Below the pieces are notes generated by a model. The model was not told the origin of the DNA and made no database searches. It worked only from the letters and a program-made list of their open reading frames with translations. Both the position numbers and the translations under genes were made by a program. Shown one piece after another: positions 26,455 through 35,478 of a DNA stretch of 37,815 nt (position 1 is its first letter; every line of letters begins with the position of its first letter). This DNA is from a virus. The DNA is taken from positions 1 to 37,815 of IMG/VR virus record IMGVR_UViG_3300017917_000811; one strand, written 5' to 3'.

Positions 26455-29400
26455 TTAAGCCTGGTTTAACTGTGCAGCAGTGATAGCACTAATAATCTGC
26501 ACGTTGTCTACTGTGGCAGCACTGACAATAATTTCATTGTATTCAGCATTAATTTGTAGTAGCCTACCAAATGTTTCATTTTCGCTTGAGGGGACAATGA
26601 TCACACTGGCTATACTTGGTGCAAGGGTATTATGCAGATATGCACTCAATTCACTGAAGTAGAATGTTTCACCGAAGTCCCAATTAGCAATATCAAAATA
26701 TTGATTGATTGCAGCAATTACACTCACCTTAACATCATTGTCACTGATCACCACGTTTGGATTCTTAACAACCTTAAATGTAGCCTGAAGAGCCGTTGGC
26801 GCTTTGGCACCAAAGATTGGCTTAAACTTAGCAGGATTATAAATTATAGTGTCACTGATACTCTTAAAGTTATTCAATTGGCTAAAGTCTGAATTCAATA
26901 CTTCAGGGGTAGGTGGCTCCGGTTCTGTTAGTTTGCCTGAGGTGTCCTGTAGCCAAGCAACGTAATCTGTTGCGTAGGTTTTAGTTAACACATACAAATC
27001 AATAATATTGTTAGGACTTGGGTCGATACGTCGATTGTTAGGACTGTTATGACGATACTGAAAATAAATGTCTTGTCGACCTACCTTAGCAGTATATCCT
27101 GTAACTAATACTGGAGTATAGGTACTGCCCACCACGCTCAACTGGTAAAATACATCAAGGTCAGGTATGTAAAATAATTGTCCGTCTTTGTACAGAGTTG
27201 CGCTGGCCTGTATTTGAGTTAGGTTACTGTACTGTGTTTCAACTAAACTATTGCTGACTGGTGTTTGTACAACAAAGTTGTCATAACTAAATGTGTCTTG
27301 GAAAAATACATATTTGTTACCTGTGTCAACTTTAGGATTTACGATTAATTCAAACAATTCAGGATTGTCTGGTATACCATCATTGTCGCTGTCAGGGAAT
27401 GTAATTAGAATTTTATTAGGATTCTCATAACCGTCAGATTCAATAATATTTTTATATACATACCAAGTATAATCAATGCCTAACTGTTGTGTGTTGTCAG
27501 GCTGACTGTTAATCTTTAGTACGTTAATTTGATCGTTAAGGGTTAGACCTGTTCTTGGGTCAAATACCTTTACTTTAGGATCATAATAAAAATTAGTTTC
27601 TCTTACGCTTTCAAACGCATAATTAACGCCTCTATACCACACTGTGTAAGTCTGACCTGATGTTTGAAATCTTACAATCCAACTTGCATCATCTGCAGCA
27701 CCGCTGTTTAGCAGACTGAATGTATCTGTGGGATTAAGATTTTCAGGTAGAATAATTTTCCAACTGCTGCTGTCAACATCGTAACGCAGTCCGAAATCTT
27801 GGAATGATTCAATATATTCTGTCATAGTGTTGATCAATGCGTTGGGTAGATCAATATTAAACACAGCAAAAACCTGTACAGCACGTGCACCTGTTGGTAC
27901 AATTTCATTAATCACTACTGGACCACTACCGCTGGCTAAATTTCCTTGTCCGCCGTTGGTACCGTCTGCTAGTACTTCACGAACGCTGGCATAGATGTAA
28001 TACTTGTCACCATTCTTAGTAGGTACACCAGCTTTGATTTGATTACGTGCATTAAAGTAGTTGCCTTCACCTGCTGAAAATTTAACAATAGCATCTTGTT
28101 TGATATATTTTTTACTGCTGGCAACAAAATTACCAATCTGTAAAATTTTGTCTAAACTATCAGTAAAGTAGCCTGTGCTACCATTAGCCAATTCGGTTGA
28201 CTTGTTCCAGAAGCAGTCATCTATTTCAATTAGATCATAGAAAGAATAGAAAAACTGCTGTGTTTCTTTTTCTGCTATGATAGGCTTAACTCTGTTGGTC
28301 AGCACTTTAAAAATGTCGTTACGTGTCAGATAGTCAAAGTTAAATGATTTAACAAAGTCTTCTCTGTACAATAAGCCGTCTTGACAGAATATGTTAGTAG
28401 ATGAATACTTACCTGTGGTATCAATAACATCTAAGTAACGACTTACACCACTGCTGGTACGGTTAACAGCTTTGATCTTTAATATAGTGCTGAACAGTGT
28501 GTAGGGTAAGATATTATAGTCTTCAGCTGTAACCATACGATTTTGAGTGTAGTACTGCTGTGGTGCTTTTTGACGCACATCGTCAATGGACTCGCGTGCA
28601 GTGGCATTGGCTACTGTGTACTGTAGGCTTGCTCTGATTGTCAGTGTTTCCACGCGACCAGTACGGCTAATGTAGTTTAAATTCATTGTAATGCCGCGTA
28701 GTTCGTCTGGTGTTATCTTATATTCTAAACCGTTGCTGACACGATAGTAGATACGGAAAGTGCCCTGTGGAATATTAGCAAACGCACCATCACCAAACAC
28801 GATGTCAATTTGATCAGCAGCACGGCTGTTGACTTGGTATACATTTTTATTCACGCTCTTGTTATAGATAACGTTGGTAGTGCCCACAGCAGGAACCTGT
28901 TGCCATAGGGTGCTGATCTGTCCGTTTTGATCTAAGCTGTATACCCAAATATCTGAATTATTAATGTTATTAACGTTGATGCTGTACACACGATTAGGTA
29001 GGCTTTCTGCAAAATTAACATCTACAGATTTTAGTTCGCCCTGTTTGAAATATGTAAAGAAACCAGTGTTGATACTACTGACGCCTAAGTTGTCATTTTT
29101 GTACAGGAAGTTAAAACTTGTGTTAGGTCTTGGACTTACTTCATAGATATAGTTTTGTCCCACAGATGTAGCACTGATCAATTCAAAAGGTGTTTGACTG
29201 CCTTCTATGTCTGTTTGGAAACTGTAGGTAGCCACGGTATTAGGAATAAGATTAACCTGATACTCTTCGGTGTTGATACCGTTGATCAATTGACTGTTGC
29301 TGGGTTTGCCCACAACCTGTGTGCTGACAAAGCTGGCATTTAGTATGGTAACAAACTGCTCGTACCAGTTGTCGTTACCTGCGTCTGCCCAGTTGATCAC

Positions 29401-29820
29401 AAGACTGGCAAGGTTAAGGCCGTTGCTGTCAAACACATTTTCTGTGGTGCTGACGCTGTCAATTTTCAGTAGACCGCTGGCAGGAATATTACGTTTAGGA
29501 TTATAGCTGATTAACTTAGCTAATTTAAGTATACTGTCACGACGTTGTGCTGTGTCAATAAAGTTTTCACGAGCATTTAGGTCGCCGCGGAAGGCTAACG
29601 ATTGCCCTAAGAAAGCGATCAAATCAATCAGTGCGACAAATTCACTGCTTTCAATAAAGTCGTTGAAGTCTTCTGGGTAGTAAAGGCGCAGATAATCAAC
29701 CATTGATTTACGCAGAGTTTCATAGTCATAGCTTTGAAAATCTGCATTACGGAATGTTTGATATAACTTTGTCCAGTCCTCTGCGACTAATAAACTTGTT
29801 TGTCTTGTTGTGGTTGCCAT
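26455..29820 (-). CDS. 6: Baseplate wedge subunit gp6
   Basis: Orthologue of T4 gp6, the dimeric wedge protein that forms the baseplate ring around the hub. The N-terminus (LLVAEDWTKLYQTF, FIESSEFVALIDLIAFLGQ, RGDLNARENFIDTAQRR, SYNPKRNIPASG) is the conserved gp6 signature. With 1121 residues it is much larger than T4 gp6 (660 residues). The extra C-terminal part includes a PDSDNDGIPDNPELF segment (about residue 810) with the DxDxDGxxDxxE spacing of calcium-binding loops. The gene lies after gp25, separated by 51 bases holding a late promoter-like GATAAATA, and its ATG has AGGA upstream. Together with gp25 and gp53 it would assemble six wedges around the central hub. Confidence 0.93.
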   Translation of the reverse strand: MATTTRQTSLLVAEDWTKLYQTFRNADFQSYDYETLRKSMVDYLRLYYPEDFNDFIESSEFVALIDLIAFLGQSLAFRGDLNARENFIDTAQRRDSILKLAKLISYNPKRNIPASGLLKIDSVSTTENVFDSNGLNLASLVINWADAGNDNWYEQFVTILNASFVSTQVVGKPSNSQLINGINTEEYQVNLIPNTVATYSFQTDIEGSQTPFELISATSVGQNYIYEVSPRPNTSFNFLYKNDNLGVSSINTGFFTYFKQGELKSVDVNFAESLPNRVYSINVNNINNSDIWVYSLDQNGQISTLWQQVPAVGTTNVIYNKSVNKNVYQVNSRAADQIDIVFGDGAFANIPQGTFRIYYRVSNGLEYKITPDELRGITMNLNYISRTGRVETLTIRASLQYTVANATARESIDDVRQKAPQQYYTQNRMVTAEDYNILPYTLFSTILKIKAVNRTSSGVSRYLDVIDTTGKYSSTNIFCQDGLLYREDFVKSFNFDYLTRNDIFKVLTNRVKPIIAEKETQQFFYSFYDLIEIDDCFWNKSTELANGSTGYFTDSLDKILQIGNFVASSKKYIKQDAIVKFSAGEGNYFNARNQIKAGVPTKNGDKYYIYASVREVLADGTNGGQGNLASGSGPVVINEIVPTGARAVQVFAVFNIDLPNALINTMTEYIESFQDFGLRYDVDSSSWKIILPENLNPTDTFSLLNSGAADDASWIVRFQTSGQTYTVWYRGVNYAFESVRETNFYYDPKVKVFDPRTGLTLNDQINVLKINSQPDNTQQLGIDYTWYVYKNIIESDGYENPNKILITFPDSDNDGIPDNPELFELIVNPKVDTGNKYVFFQDTFSYDNFVVQTPVSNSLVETQYSNLTQIQASATLYKDGQLFYIPDLDVFYQLSVVGSTYTPVLVTGYTAKVGRQDIYFQYRHNSPNNRRIDPSPNNIIDLYVLTKTYATDYVAWLQDTSGKLTEPEPPTPEVLNSDFSQLNNFKSISDTIIYNPAKFKPIFGAKAPTALQATFKVVKNPNVVISDNDVKVSVIAAINQYFDIANWDFGETFYFSELSAYLHNTLAPSIASVIIVPSSENETFGRLLQINAEYNEIIVSAATVDNVQIISAITAAQLNQA

Positions 29821-29840
29821 ACTGTATTCCTGTTATACAG

Positions 29841-29848
29841 TATTTATC
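29841..29848 (-). promoter_or_regulatory. T4-type late promoter, GATAAATA, for gp6
   Basis: GATAAATA on the minus strand lies in the 51-base gap between gp25 and gp6, 21 bases before the gp6 ATG, with the ribosome binding site (AGGA) between. It matches the NATAAATA late core and has clean promoter-to-start spacing. Confidence 0.75.
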
Positions 29849-29871
29849 GTGATATAAATGTGCGTAGTTAA

Positions 29872-30249
29872 TTATACTACTGTGACGTTGTTGCGTTGAC
29901 TGTCAAAGCGTAAATTCATTACACTGCTTTGATTTGTTTGAATATAGCGTAGTTCTAACTCTACTTGAATGCCGTACTCGTATTCTGTGATGATCACGTT
30001 GTCTATGCCCAGTCTGGGATCGTAGCTGGCAATGGCTTTAATGTCTGATGTTATGACACTGCGCAGGTCATCAGTCAAAGGCTCGTGCAGTACATTCCAT
30101 ATGATTGTACCAAAGTTAGGATTCATAAGTTTCTCGCCCTTGCGAATGTGGAAATGGTTTATCAAGTCTTGCTTGATCAGTTCAAAATCCACAAGGCGAA
30201 ACTTACGTGTTCTGCCAACTGTGCTGAATCCTCTATACATGGTAGCCAT
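29872..30249 (-). CDS. 25: Baseplate wedge subunit gp25 (GPW/gp25 family)
   Basis: The product has 125 residues, close to T4 gp25 (132 residues). It carries the family pattern: a DFELIKQDLINHFHIRKGEK segment, MNPNFGTIIWNVLHEPL and a YDPRLGIDNVIITEYEYG strand pair. The EFGT-like element of GPW/gp25 proteins appears here as NFGT. It is a structural wedge protein joining the sheath-initiation region of the baseplate; family members are lysozyme-related in name but not enzymes in myophage baseplates. Its start lies 9 bases before the gp5 stop. A GATAAATA sits only 6 bases from the ATG, and no good ribosome binding site is visible, so the message might be leaderless. Confidence 0.93.
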   Translation of the reverse strand: MATMYRGFSTVGRTRKFRLVDFELIKQDLINHFHIRKGEKLMNPNFGTIIWNVLHEPLTDDLRSVITSDIKAIASYDPRLGIDNVIITEYEYGIQVELELRYIQTNQSSVMNLRFDSQRNNVTVV

Positions 30250-30254
30250 ACAAA

Positions 30255-30262
30255 TATTTATC
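30255..30262 (-). promoter_or_regulatory. Late promoter-like GATAAATA directly before gp25
   Basis: GATAAATA on the minus strand overlaps the gp5 stop codon and ends 6 bases before the gp25 ATG. With the T4 late promoter geometry (core at -13 to -6), transcription would begin at the A of the ATG. It may be functional or a coincidence. Confidence 0.4.
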
Positions 30263-32342
30263 CAGCGTTGATAGCGGGCATTTTAGGACCCAATACTGCC
30301 ACAGCGTACTTGCCTTTTTGGAAGTAGCTGTCTCCTGTGGTACCGTAGGCATCTGCACCACCTGCACCTGTGCGCCATTTTTTAGCACCACCTGCACCCA
30401 ACAAGTGACTGGTGGCCAACATACCGCCTACTTCTTCCGGAGGCATGTCCTTGGTTATGGCACCGTTCTTGACCATAGCGTTATAGTTGCGCTGTGTGTA
30501 TTCAAACATGGCTTCTTCTTGTACTTGCCCGTTATTAAGCCATGCTGACTTGTCTGATATACCATCTTTACCCGTCCAGCTGTTAGGGTTGTTTAGCTGT
30601 GCATTACTGGTCACGCTGGCTTTGACATAGCCTTGGTCTATCAAGGCCTGATATCCAAATTGATACTTGCCCACAAACCCTATGGTATTTTCTTTGGTGT
30701 AGTCTCCACCGCTTTCGCTCTTGCCTACCTGTGCCATATAGGCCTGTAGTTGATCTTTATCAAGATTACCAATGGTGCCTTTAGGCACGGGCTGTGTGCG
30801 TAAGTCTGTGTCCTTGGCAGGATTTTGGACTCCGCTACCTCGTACATTTTTAATTGCGTCGACACCGCCAGTGTAGGTTTCCTGTGGTGTTAGGCCTGCT
30901 TCCTGTGCCTTGAAGTATTCAACGCTTTCACCGCGATAGTAGGGTTCGTGACTGGGTGCGGCTGTTACTATGGTGTTTAGAGCCTTGGCCTTGTTCAGCC
31001 ATACCCCTAATGAGTTATCAAAACTTGTGTCAGGCAAGTCATAGGTCTGTAAAGGTTTAAGTTTCTTAACATTCACAGTGCCGCCGCTTTGTGTGTAAAA
31101 CTGTCCACCCTGTACAGCAATTAGACCGCCAGCTTGTATGCTGGTTTTCGCACCAACATCTACATTAAAGTTATTGCCTATTTTTAATTCTGTAGTACCT
31201 GCGGTTTCTAAACTGTATTTGTCCTGCAGGAAGTTAGTGGTTGTGCTGTTAACTTGGAATCTATTGGCAGCTCTGAAGTTAATATTGTTTTTACTTTCAA
31301 AGTTAATGCTGGCATCACTATGGAAGTTAATACTACCTTCACTGCGCACATGGAATCCTGCCTTACTATAGGCTTTGATTGCACCTTCAGGAGTAAGTTC
31401 AATCCAGCTGGTACCATCAGCATGGCTGATATACAGAGTACCCGCTGTGTCATGCATCAATATTTGATGACCTTTAGCAGTGCGTAAGCGTACCAATTGG
31501 TCTTGGCCTAACATGGCTCCATCGTCCATGATAAACTGATGCCCGCCTTTGCGGCTTTTTACTTTAAAATATTCTTCGCCAATAGTACCTGCATTGAGTT
31601 TGTTTACATACTGGCCATCGTCAGCGGGGTCGTTCAGTGGTCTACCTGGGGTACTGATACCAAATACTCGGCTGGGAGTTTCACGTTGACTACTGCTGGT
31701 AGTCGCACCCCTGACCGTGTCTCTATCTAACCCTTGACTTTTTAGAATGCCGTATTGTACTGTGTGTACCGGTTTAGGCAGATTATAAAACTGCGGATTG
31801 GTTACATTGTTAGTATTGTTTTCGTTGAATTCTGCAACTGGTGCAGGCACACCTGCTATCAGTGTCTTTTTATCGTTAGGATTAGCTGTTTCAACATCTA
31901 CGTTGGTACTACCTGCCACACCCGGTATCATAAATCTACTTAGGTTACTGTTAACGCAGGCTAACCAATATCCTCTGGTAGGATCGCCAGCTACAAAAAT
32001 TACTAAAACTTCTACACCAATGTCGGGTGGCACTGCCCAGAATCCGTAGCTGTGTGTTACTGTGTCAAAGGCATTTTTTGTTTGATGCGGATCTGTGTTG
32101 CGTTGTTCAGAGCTGGTGTAGCCCATGAAAGGGCTGGCATAACTGACTGTGCGCCAACCTTTTTGATCATCTTCATCGCCGCCTAAGTCAGGAATAAAAA
32201 CCTGTAGTCGTCCTGCACGTGTAGGGTCATAATTATTTTTCACTATGCCTATATAAGGATAGGGATCTACTCGTGTTGATGCAGCATCTTCTCTTCTTAG
32301 ATGCTTGGCAATCTTGGTTCCAATTCTTTGATCTAATGCCAT
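30258..32342 (-). CDS. 5: Baseplate hub/tail-tip protein gp5 with C-terminal lytic transglycosylase-like domain
   Basis: T4 gp5-like central spike protein that pierces the outer envelope and digests peptidoglycan. An OB-fold N-terminus (YIGIVKNNYDPTRAGRLQVF, then WRTVSYASPFMGYT, GVEVLVIFVAGDPTRGYWLA; about residues 28-130) is followed by a beta-helix-like section with repeated INFHSDASINFESKNNINF segments (about residues 330-420). The C-terminal domain (about residues 530-690) has MAQVGKSESGGDYTKEN, a catalytic-glutamate ESGG motif of lytic-transglycosylase-type domains, then GFVGKYQFGYQALIDQGY and HLLGAGGAKKW. In T4 the lysozyme lies between the OB fold and the helix, so the order here differs. 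The ATG has AAGGT upstream. It lies 16 bases after the hub gene. The length is 694 residues (T4: 575). Confidence 0.9.
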   Translation of the reverse strand: MALDQRIGTKIAKHLRREDAASTRVDPYPYIGIVKNNYDPTRAGRLQVFIPDLGGDEDDQKGWRTVSYASPFMGYTSSEQRNTDPHQTKNAFDTVTHSYGFWAVPPDIGVEVLVIFVAGDPTRGYWLACVNSNLSRFMIPGVAGSTNVDVETANPNDKKTLIAGVPAPVAEFNENNTNNVTNPQFYNLPKPVHTVQYGILKSQGLDRDTVRGATTSSSQRETPSRVFGISTPGRPLNDPADDGQYVNKLNAGTIGEEYFKVKSRKGGHQFIMDDGAMLGQDQLVRLRTAKGHQILMHDTAGTLYISHADGTSWIELTPEGAIKAYSKAGFHVRSEGSINFHSDASINFESKNNINFRAANRFQVNSTTTNFLQDKYSLETAGTTELKIGNNFNVDVGAKTSIQAGGLIAVQGGQFYTQSGGTVNVKKLKPLQTYDLPDTSFDNSLGVWLNKAKALNTIVTAAPSHEPYYRGESVEYFKAQEAGLTPQETYTGGVDAIKNVRGSGVQNPAKDTDLRTQPVPKGTIGNLDKDQLQAYMAQVGKSESGGDYTKENTIGFVGKYQFGYQALIDQGYVKASVTSNAQLNNPNSWTGKDGISDKSAWLNNGQVQEEAMFEYTQRNYNAMVKNGAITKDMPPEEVGGMLATSHLLGAGGAKKWRTGAGGADAYGTTGDSYFQKGKYAVAVLGPKMPAINAG

Positions 32343-32358
32343 GTTATTACCTTCTTAA

Positions 32359-35172
32359 TTATGGAATCACAGCCTGTGGCTCTGTTGAGTCTGTGATAGT
32401 TTGTTCTTGACCTGTAGCGGCAATTTCAGCTAAATTAGGATCTATCAACGGTGGTAGATCTTCTTCATCTACAGGAGCAATAGCTGGTAATCCGTCACTG
32501 GCGTCTGAAGTTGTGCCTGTGGTAGTCTGTGTCTGAGGTGCTGGTTGAGGTATGGCCAACTCTTGCGAATCTCTTTGCACTGTGCTTCTGCGAGGAGTAT
32601 TCTTAGAATAGTCATACTTGTCCTGGTGAGGGACACGAACCATTTCTAACGTTTGTAAAAACTGACCTTGACTAAATTCACTGTCTACTTTAAGTACTTT
32701 GTACATACCGCTAAACAAACTGGTATCATACTGACCAAAACGCATGAGTCCTGTAGATTCATCCACGTCCTCAGGAGTACGGAATTTTACCAACACGTAG
32801 ACTTCGCCTTTGTCCATAGCGAGACTTCCGTTGTCTGATACCAAGCGAGGGTCTGCTATAGATCTACCTGCAGTTTCTCCTATCTGAGGAGGATAAAAAA
32901 TATCATCCTGTTTGATGTACTGAGGATCGCCAATTATTTTTAATTTTAACCCTAACATGTCTGCACCATACATGCCGTATAAACTTTGACGAATATCGGC
33001 TACTGCCGCTTGTTTAGCTGTGACTGCACCGCTGTTGGCACGCTCTCTTGCATCAATAACCTGAGGCTTTAGAATTACAGGAATAACGTTATTGTTGTTT
33101 TGTTCTGTGCCAGTGTAGTTGTCGGGATTAGAATATTTGTTTTCTTCGTTAAAATCAGGAGTGTTATAGATAGCTGTTAAGGCATCTCTATACATGGTCA
33201 TAGCGTTGTAAACTAACGCATTGAATTGTATGTCAAAATCTAAAACATCTACGTTTCGCCCTGTGTAGATATAATTGTATTCTTTAACTGGATTCTCTAC
33301 TTTGCCTCCAGGCAATAGATCTCGCAATTTAACATTACGTATTTCATATTTTTGAATATAGTATGTGATGTCACGTGCCCATACTTTACGTATGCTGTCG
33401 TACTCTCTTAATTCAATTGTGGGTATTATACGGAACCAAAACAGTGGATTCTTACTGTCTTCTGCTTTTTTGCGTAGATACGCTTCGGGGTTTTCGCCAT
33501 CAGGTATGTTAACTTGATTCTGTATAAAATCACTTTGAGATATGATTTGATTTAATAATTTGTCAATAGTTGACCCTGCATTGATTTGAAATATTCTTAA
33601 GGTAGGATCGTAATCATCTGTGCCACGCCCAAGGTTAGCCTTTTGAATGCTTATAGGCTTACGAGGATCAACCATGCCAGTGTCTTTAGGTGCCAACACA
33701 TTTTTATTAGTGAACTCGCTGTTGCCTATGTCAGGATCAAATTTAAAAAAGTAGCGATCATTAACACCAATTTTGTTTTTGTTATATAGGTCTTTGTGAT
33801 AGTCATTAATAGCTGCACCGTAGGATTTTACAACCTGTATTTCACGTTGTTGTTTTGGGCCCACCAATGACGGATTAACTGGAGTAAACTGTCCATCAGG
33901 TCCTACAATAGTAGATGAAATCTTTGTTGCTACTACATTTTCTCGAGGCGATGATAAATCTGTTGCGTCACCCTGTGTTTCTATGCTTTGCCAAAACTGG
34001 GCAACAGTTCTGGCCAAAACTTCTATGTTCTTAGGTGTGTCTGCGTAGCTATGATCAAAAGCGCAGTGATTGTACGGGCTGGCTTCAAATTGATATTCTG
34101 CTCCACGGGTACCGACATTGACATCCATTTTTAACAAGCGTATAGGAATACGTTTGGTAGTGTCAGGTATCGCACCAATGATTTCTCCGGCATCATTCAT
34201 AGCAAAAAAGTCTATTTGTAACAGATAGGGCATGTCTAAGTAGTTGTTACACTGCACTTCAGGGTCGTTACATTGGTCGATTAGTCTGTTTATAAAGGTA
34301 AAACCGTAAGGCTCTATCAACTTAAAGTCAACTTTCACTGCATTGGTTTCACGATTACCTTCATTCATACCTATGATAGTTTCAATACGTAGGCCGTCGA
34401 AGTAAAAATCTTCTGCAAAATAAGGACTACGTATAAACTGTGTAGGCCCTGGAGTGTTATTGTATCGACCAGCACTGGATACTAAAACTCGTTTAGGTTT
34501 AAAGTTTTGAGTTTTAACTACTTCTTCATTGTATTCTTTAGCAGTCAACAGATGCAGACTTATACCATAGGTGTAACCTGGATATTCATGTAACACATTA
34601 GGTAAAGGTTCTATAGGAGGCGTAACGTCGACTGCTGGAGCCATTATTGCCCCGGACAAAGCCCCTGATGATTGCGCTTCGCTGGCAGTGGCCACAGGGT
34701 ATCGTTTGCCAGTATCAGGGTCTGTGGCATATTCTCTATTAGGATCTATAGGCTTACCAAACGCATCAACACCTTGAGGCTCGCCTTCTTGCGGATTAGC
34801 GGATGTGTCCAGGTTTTGTTGTTCTGTTGGTGTTAGAGGTTCGCTTGCCGCAGTCGTATTACCTGTTTCGCTTGGAGGGGTTGTTGTAGTTACTGCATCA
34901 GCTGCGGTAACTGTTGATGCCGGTCGTTCGGCGGCACGGTAAGCACTGTTTACTCCGCCATTGGTGGCAGGATCTAATGCTATTCCTCTTACTCTATCAG
35001 CGTATTGTTGTATAGACTGGGAATCCGGATTTTTAAATTCTATAGAATTAGCTGCGTTTAACACAGCCTGAGATGGTGTGCTGCCTGTTGCAGAACCAAA
35101 ATTTGTATCTACTCGCCATTCACCACTGGGTGTTTGTGTAAATGTTAACCCTTGATAAACAATATCTGCCAT
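32359..35172 (-). CDS. Large baseplate hub-like virion protein, 937 aa
   Basis: I recognise this as the large structural protein that sits between gp53 and gp5 in marine T4-like phages. It may be the functional counterpart of the T4 gp27 hub, but this is inferred from position, not from motifs. Residues 1-75 form a small module (IVYQGLTFTQTPSGEWRVDT). A Pro/Thr/Glu-rich linker follows to about residue 185. A folded core begins with YPGYTYGISLHLLTAKEYN and includes YFAEDFYFDGLRIETIIGMN and NRLIDQCNDPEVQCNN. A Pro/Thr/Gln-rich tail (PQPAPQTQTTTGTTSDASDG) closes the protein. The ATG has AGGA upstream and lies 3 bases after gp53. No enzymatic motif is apparent. Confidence 0.75.
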   Translation of the reverse strand: MADIVYQGLTFTQTPSGEWRVDTNFGSATGSTPSQAVLNAANSIEFKNPDSQSIQQYADRVRGIALDPATNGGVNSAYRAAERPASTVTAADAVTTTTPPSETGNTTAASEPLTPTEQQNLDTSANPQEGEPQGVDAFGKPIDPNREYATDPDTGKRYPVATASEAQSSGALSGAIMAPAVDVTPPIEPLPNVLHEYPGYTYGISLHLLTAKEYNEEVVKTQNFKPKRVLVSSAGRYNNTPGPTQFIRSPYFAEDFYFDGLRIETIIGMNEGNRETNAVKVDFKLIEPYGFTFINRLIDQCNDPEVQCNNYLDMPYLLQIDFFAMNDAGEIIGAIPDTTKRIPIRLLKMDVNVGTRGAEYQFEASPYNHCAFDHSYADTPKNIEVLARTVAQFWQSIETQGDATDLSSPRENVVATKISSTIVGPDGQFTPVNPSLVGPKQQREIQVVKSYGAAINDYHKDLYNKNKIGVNDRYFFKFDPDIGNSEFTNKNVLAPKDTGMVDPRKPISIQKANLGRGTDDYDPTLRIFQINAGSTIDKLLNQIISQSDFIQNQVNIPDGENPEAYLRKKAEDSKNPLFWFRIIPTIELREYDSIRKVWARDITYYIQKYEIRNVKLRDLLPGGKVENPVKEYNYIYTGRNVDVLDFDIQFNALVYNAMTMYRDALTAIYNTPDFNEENKYSNPDNYTGTEQNNNNVIPVILKPQVIDARERANSGAVTAKQAAVADIRQSLYGMYGADMLGLKLKIIGDPQYIKQDDIFYPPQIGETAGRSIADPRLVSDNGSLAMDKGEVYVLVKFRTPEDVDESTGLMRFGQYDTSLFSGMYKVLKVDSEFSQGQFLQTLEMVRVPHQDKYDYSKNTPRRSTVQRDSQELAIPQPAPQTQTTTGTTSDASDGLPAIAPVDEEDLPPLIDPNLAEIAATGQEQTITDSTEPQAVIP

Positions 35173-35175
35173 TGA

Positions 35176-35478
35176 TTAGATTCCTAATGCGGCTTGAATA
35201 GTTTCCTTTTTAGGAACGTAGATCACAGTACCAGGAACGAAGTCAAATACTGGGTCCTGTATAGCGTTAGGATTGCGTATAGCAAATACCCACCATAGGG
35301 CTGTGTCACCATATAAGTCATAGGCCAGCAAATCTGGTCTATTTTTGTACACAGCATCAAGCTCGTACAGTACATCGCTGGCATCATACGGTAGCTGTGG
35401 TAAATTTGCAACGTCTAAAAAGAAACTAAATGTCTCTGTGGTTGCGTAAGGACTTGTTCTACTGTAGGCTACAGCCAT
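35176..35478 (-). CDS. 53: Baseplate wedge subunit gp53
   Basis: The product has 100 residues with the gp53 signature YDLYGDTALWWVFAIRNPN followed by FDFVPGTVIYVPKKETIQ, a LysM-like fold segment near the C-terminus. T4 gp53 (196 residues) is about twice as long; the short form is usual in marine T4-likes as far as I recall. In T4 the protein joins wedge units to the hub. The start codon overlaps the stop of the upstream gene by one base (TAATG), with a GGAGGA ribosome binding site inside that gene's end, so the two are translationally coupled. Confidence 0.9.
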   Translation of the reverse strand: MAVAYSRTSPYATTETFSFFLDVANLPQLPYDASDVLYELDAVYKNRPDLLAYDLYGDTALWWVFAIRNPNAIQDPVFDFVPGTVIYVPKKETIQAALGI

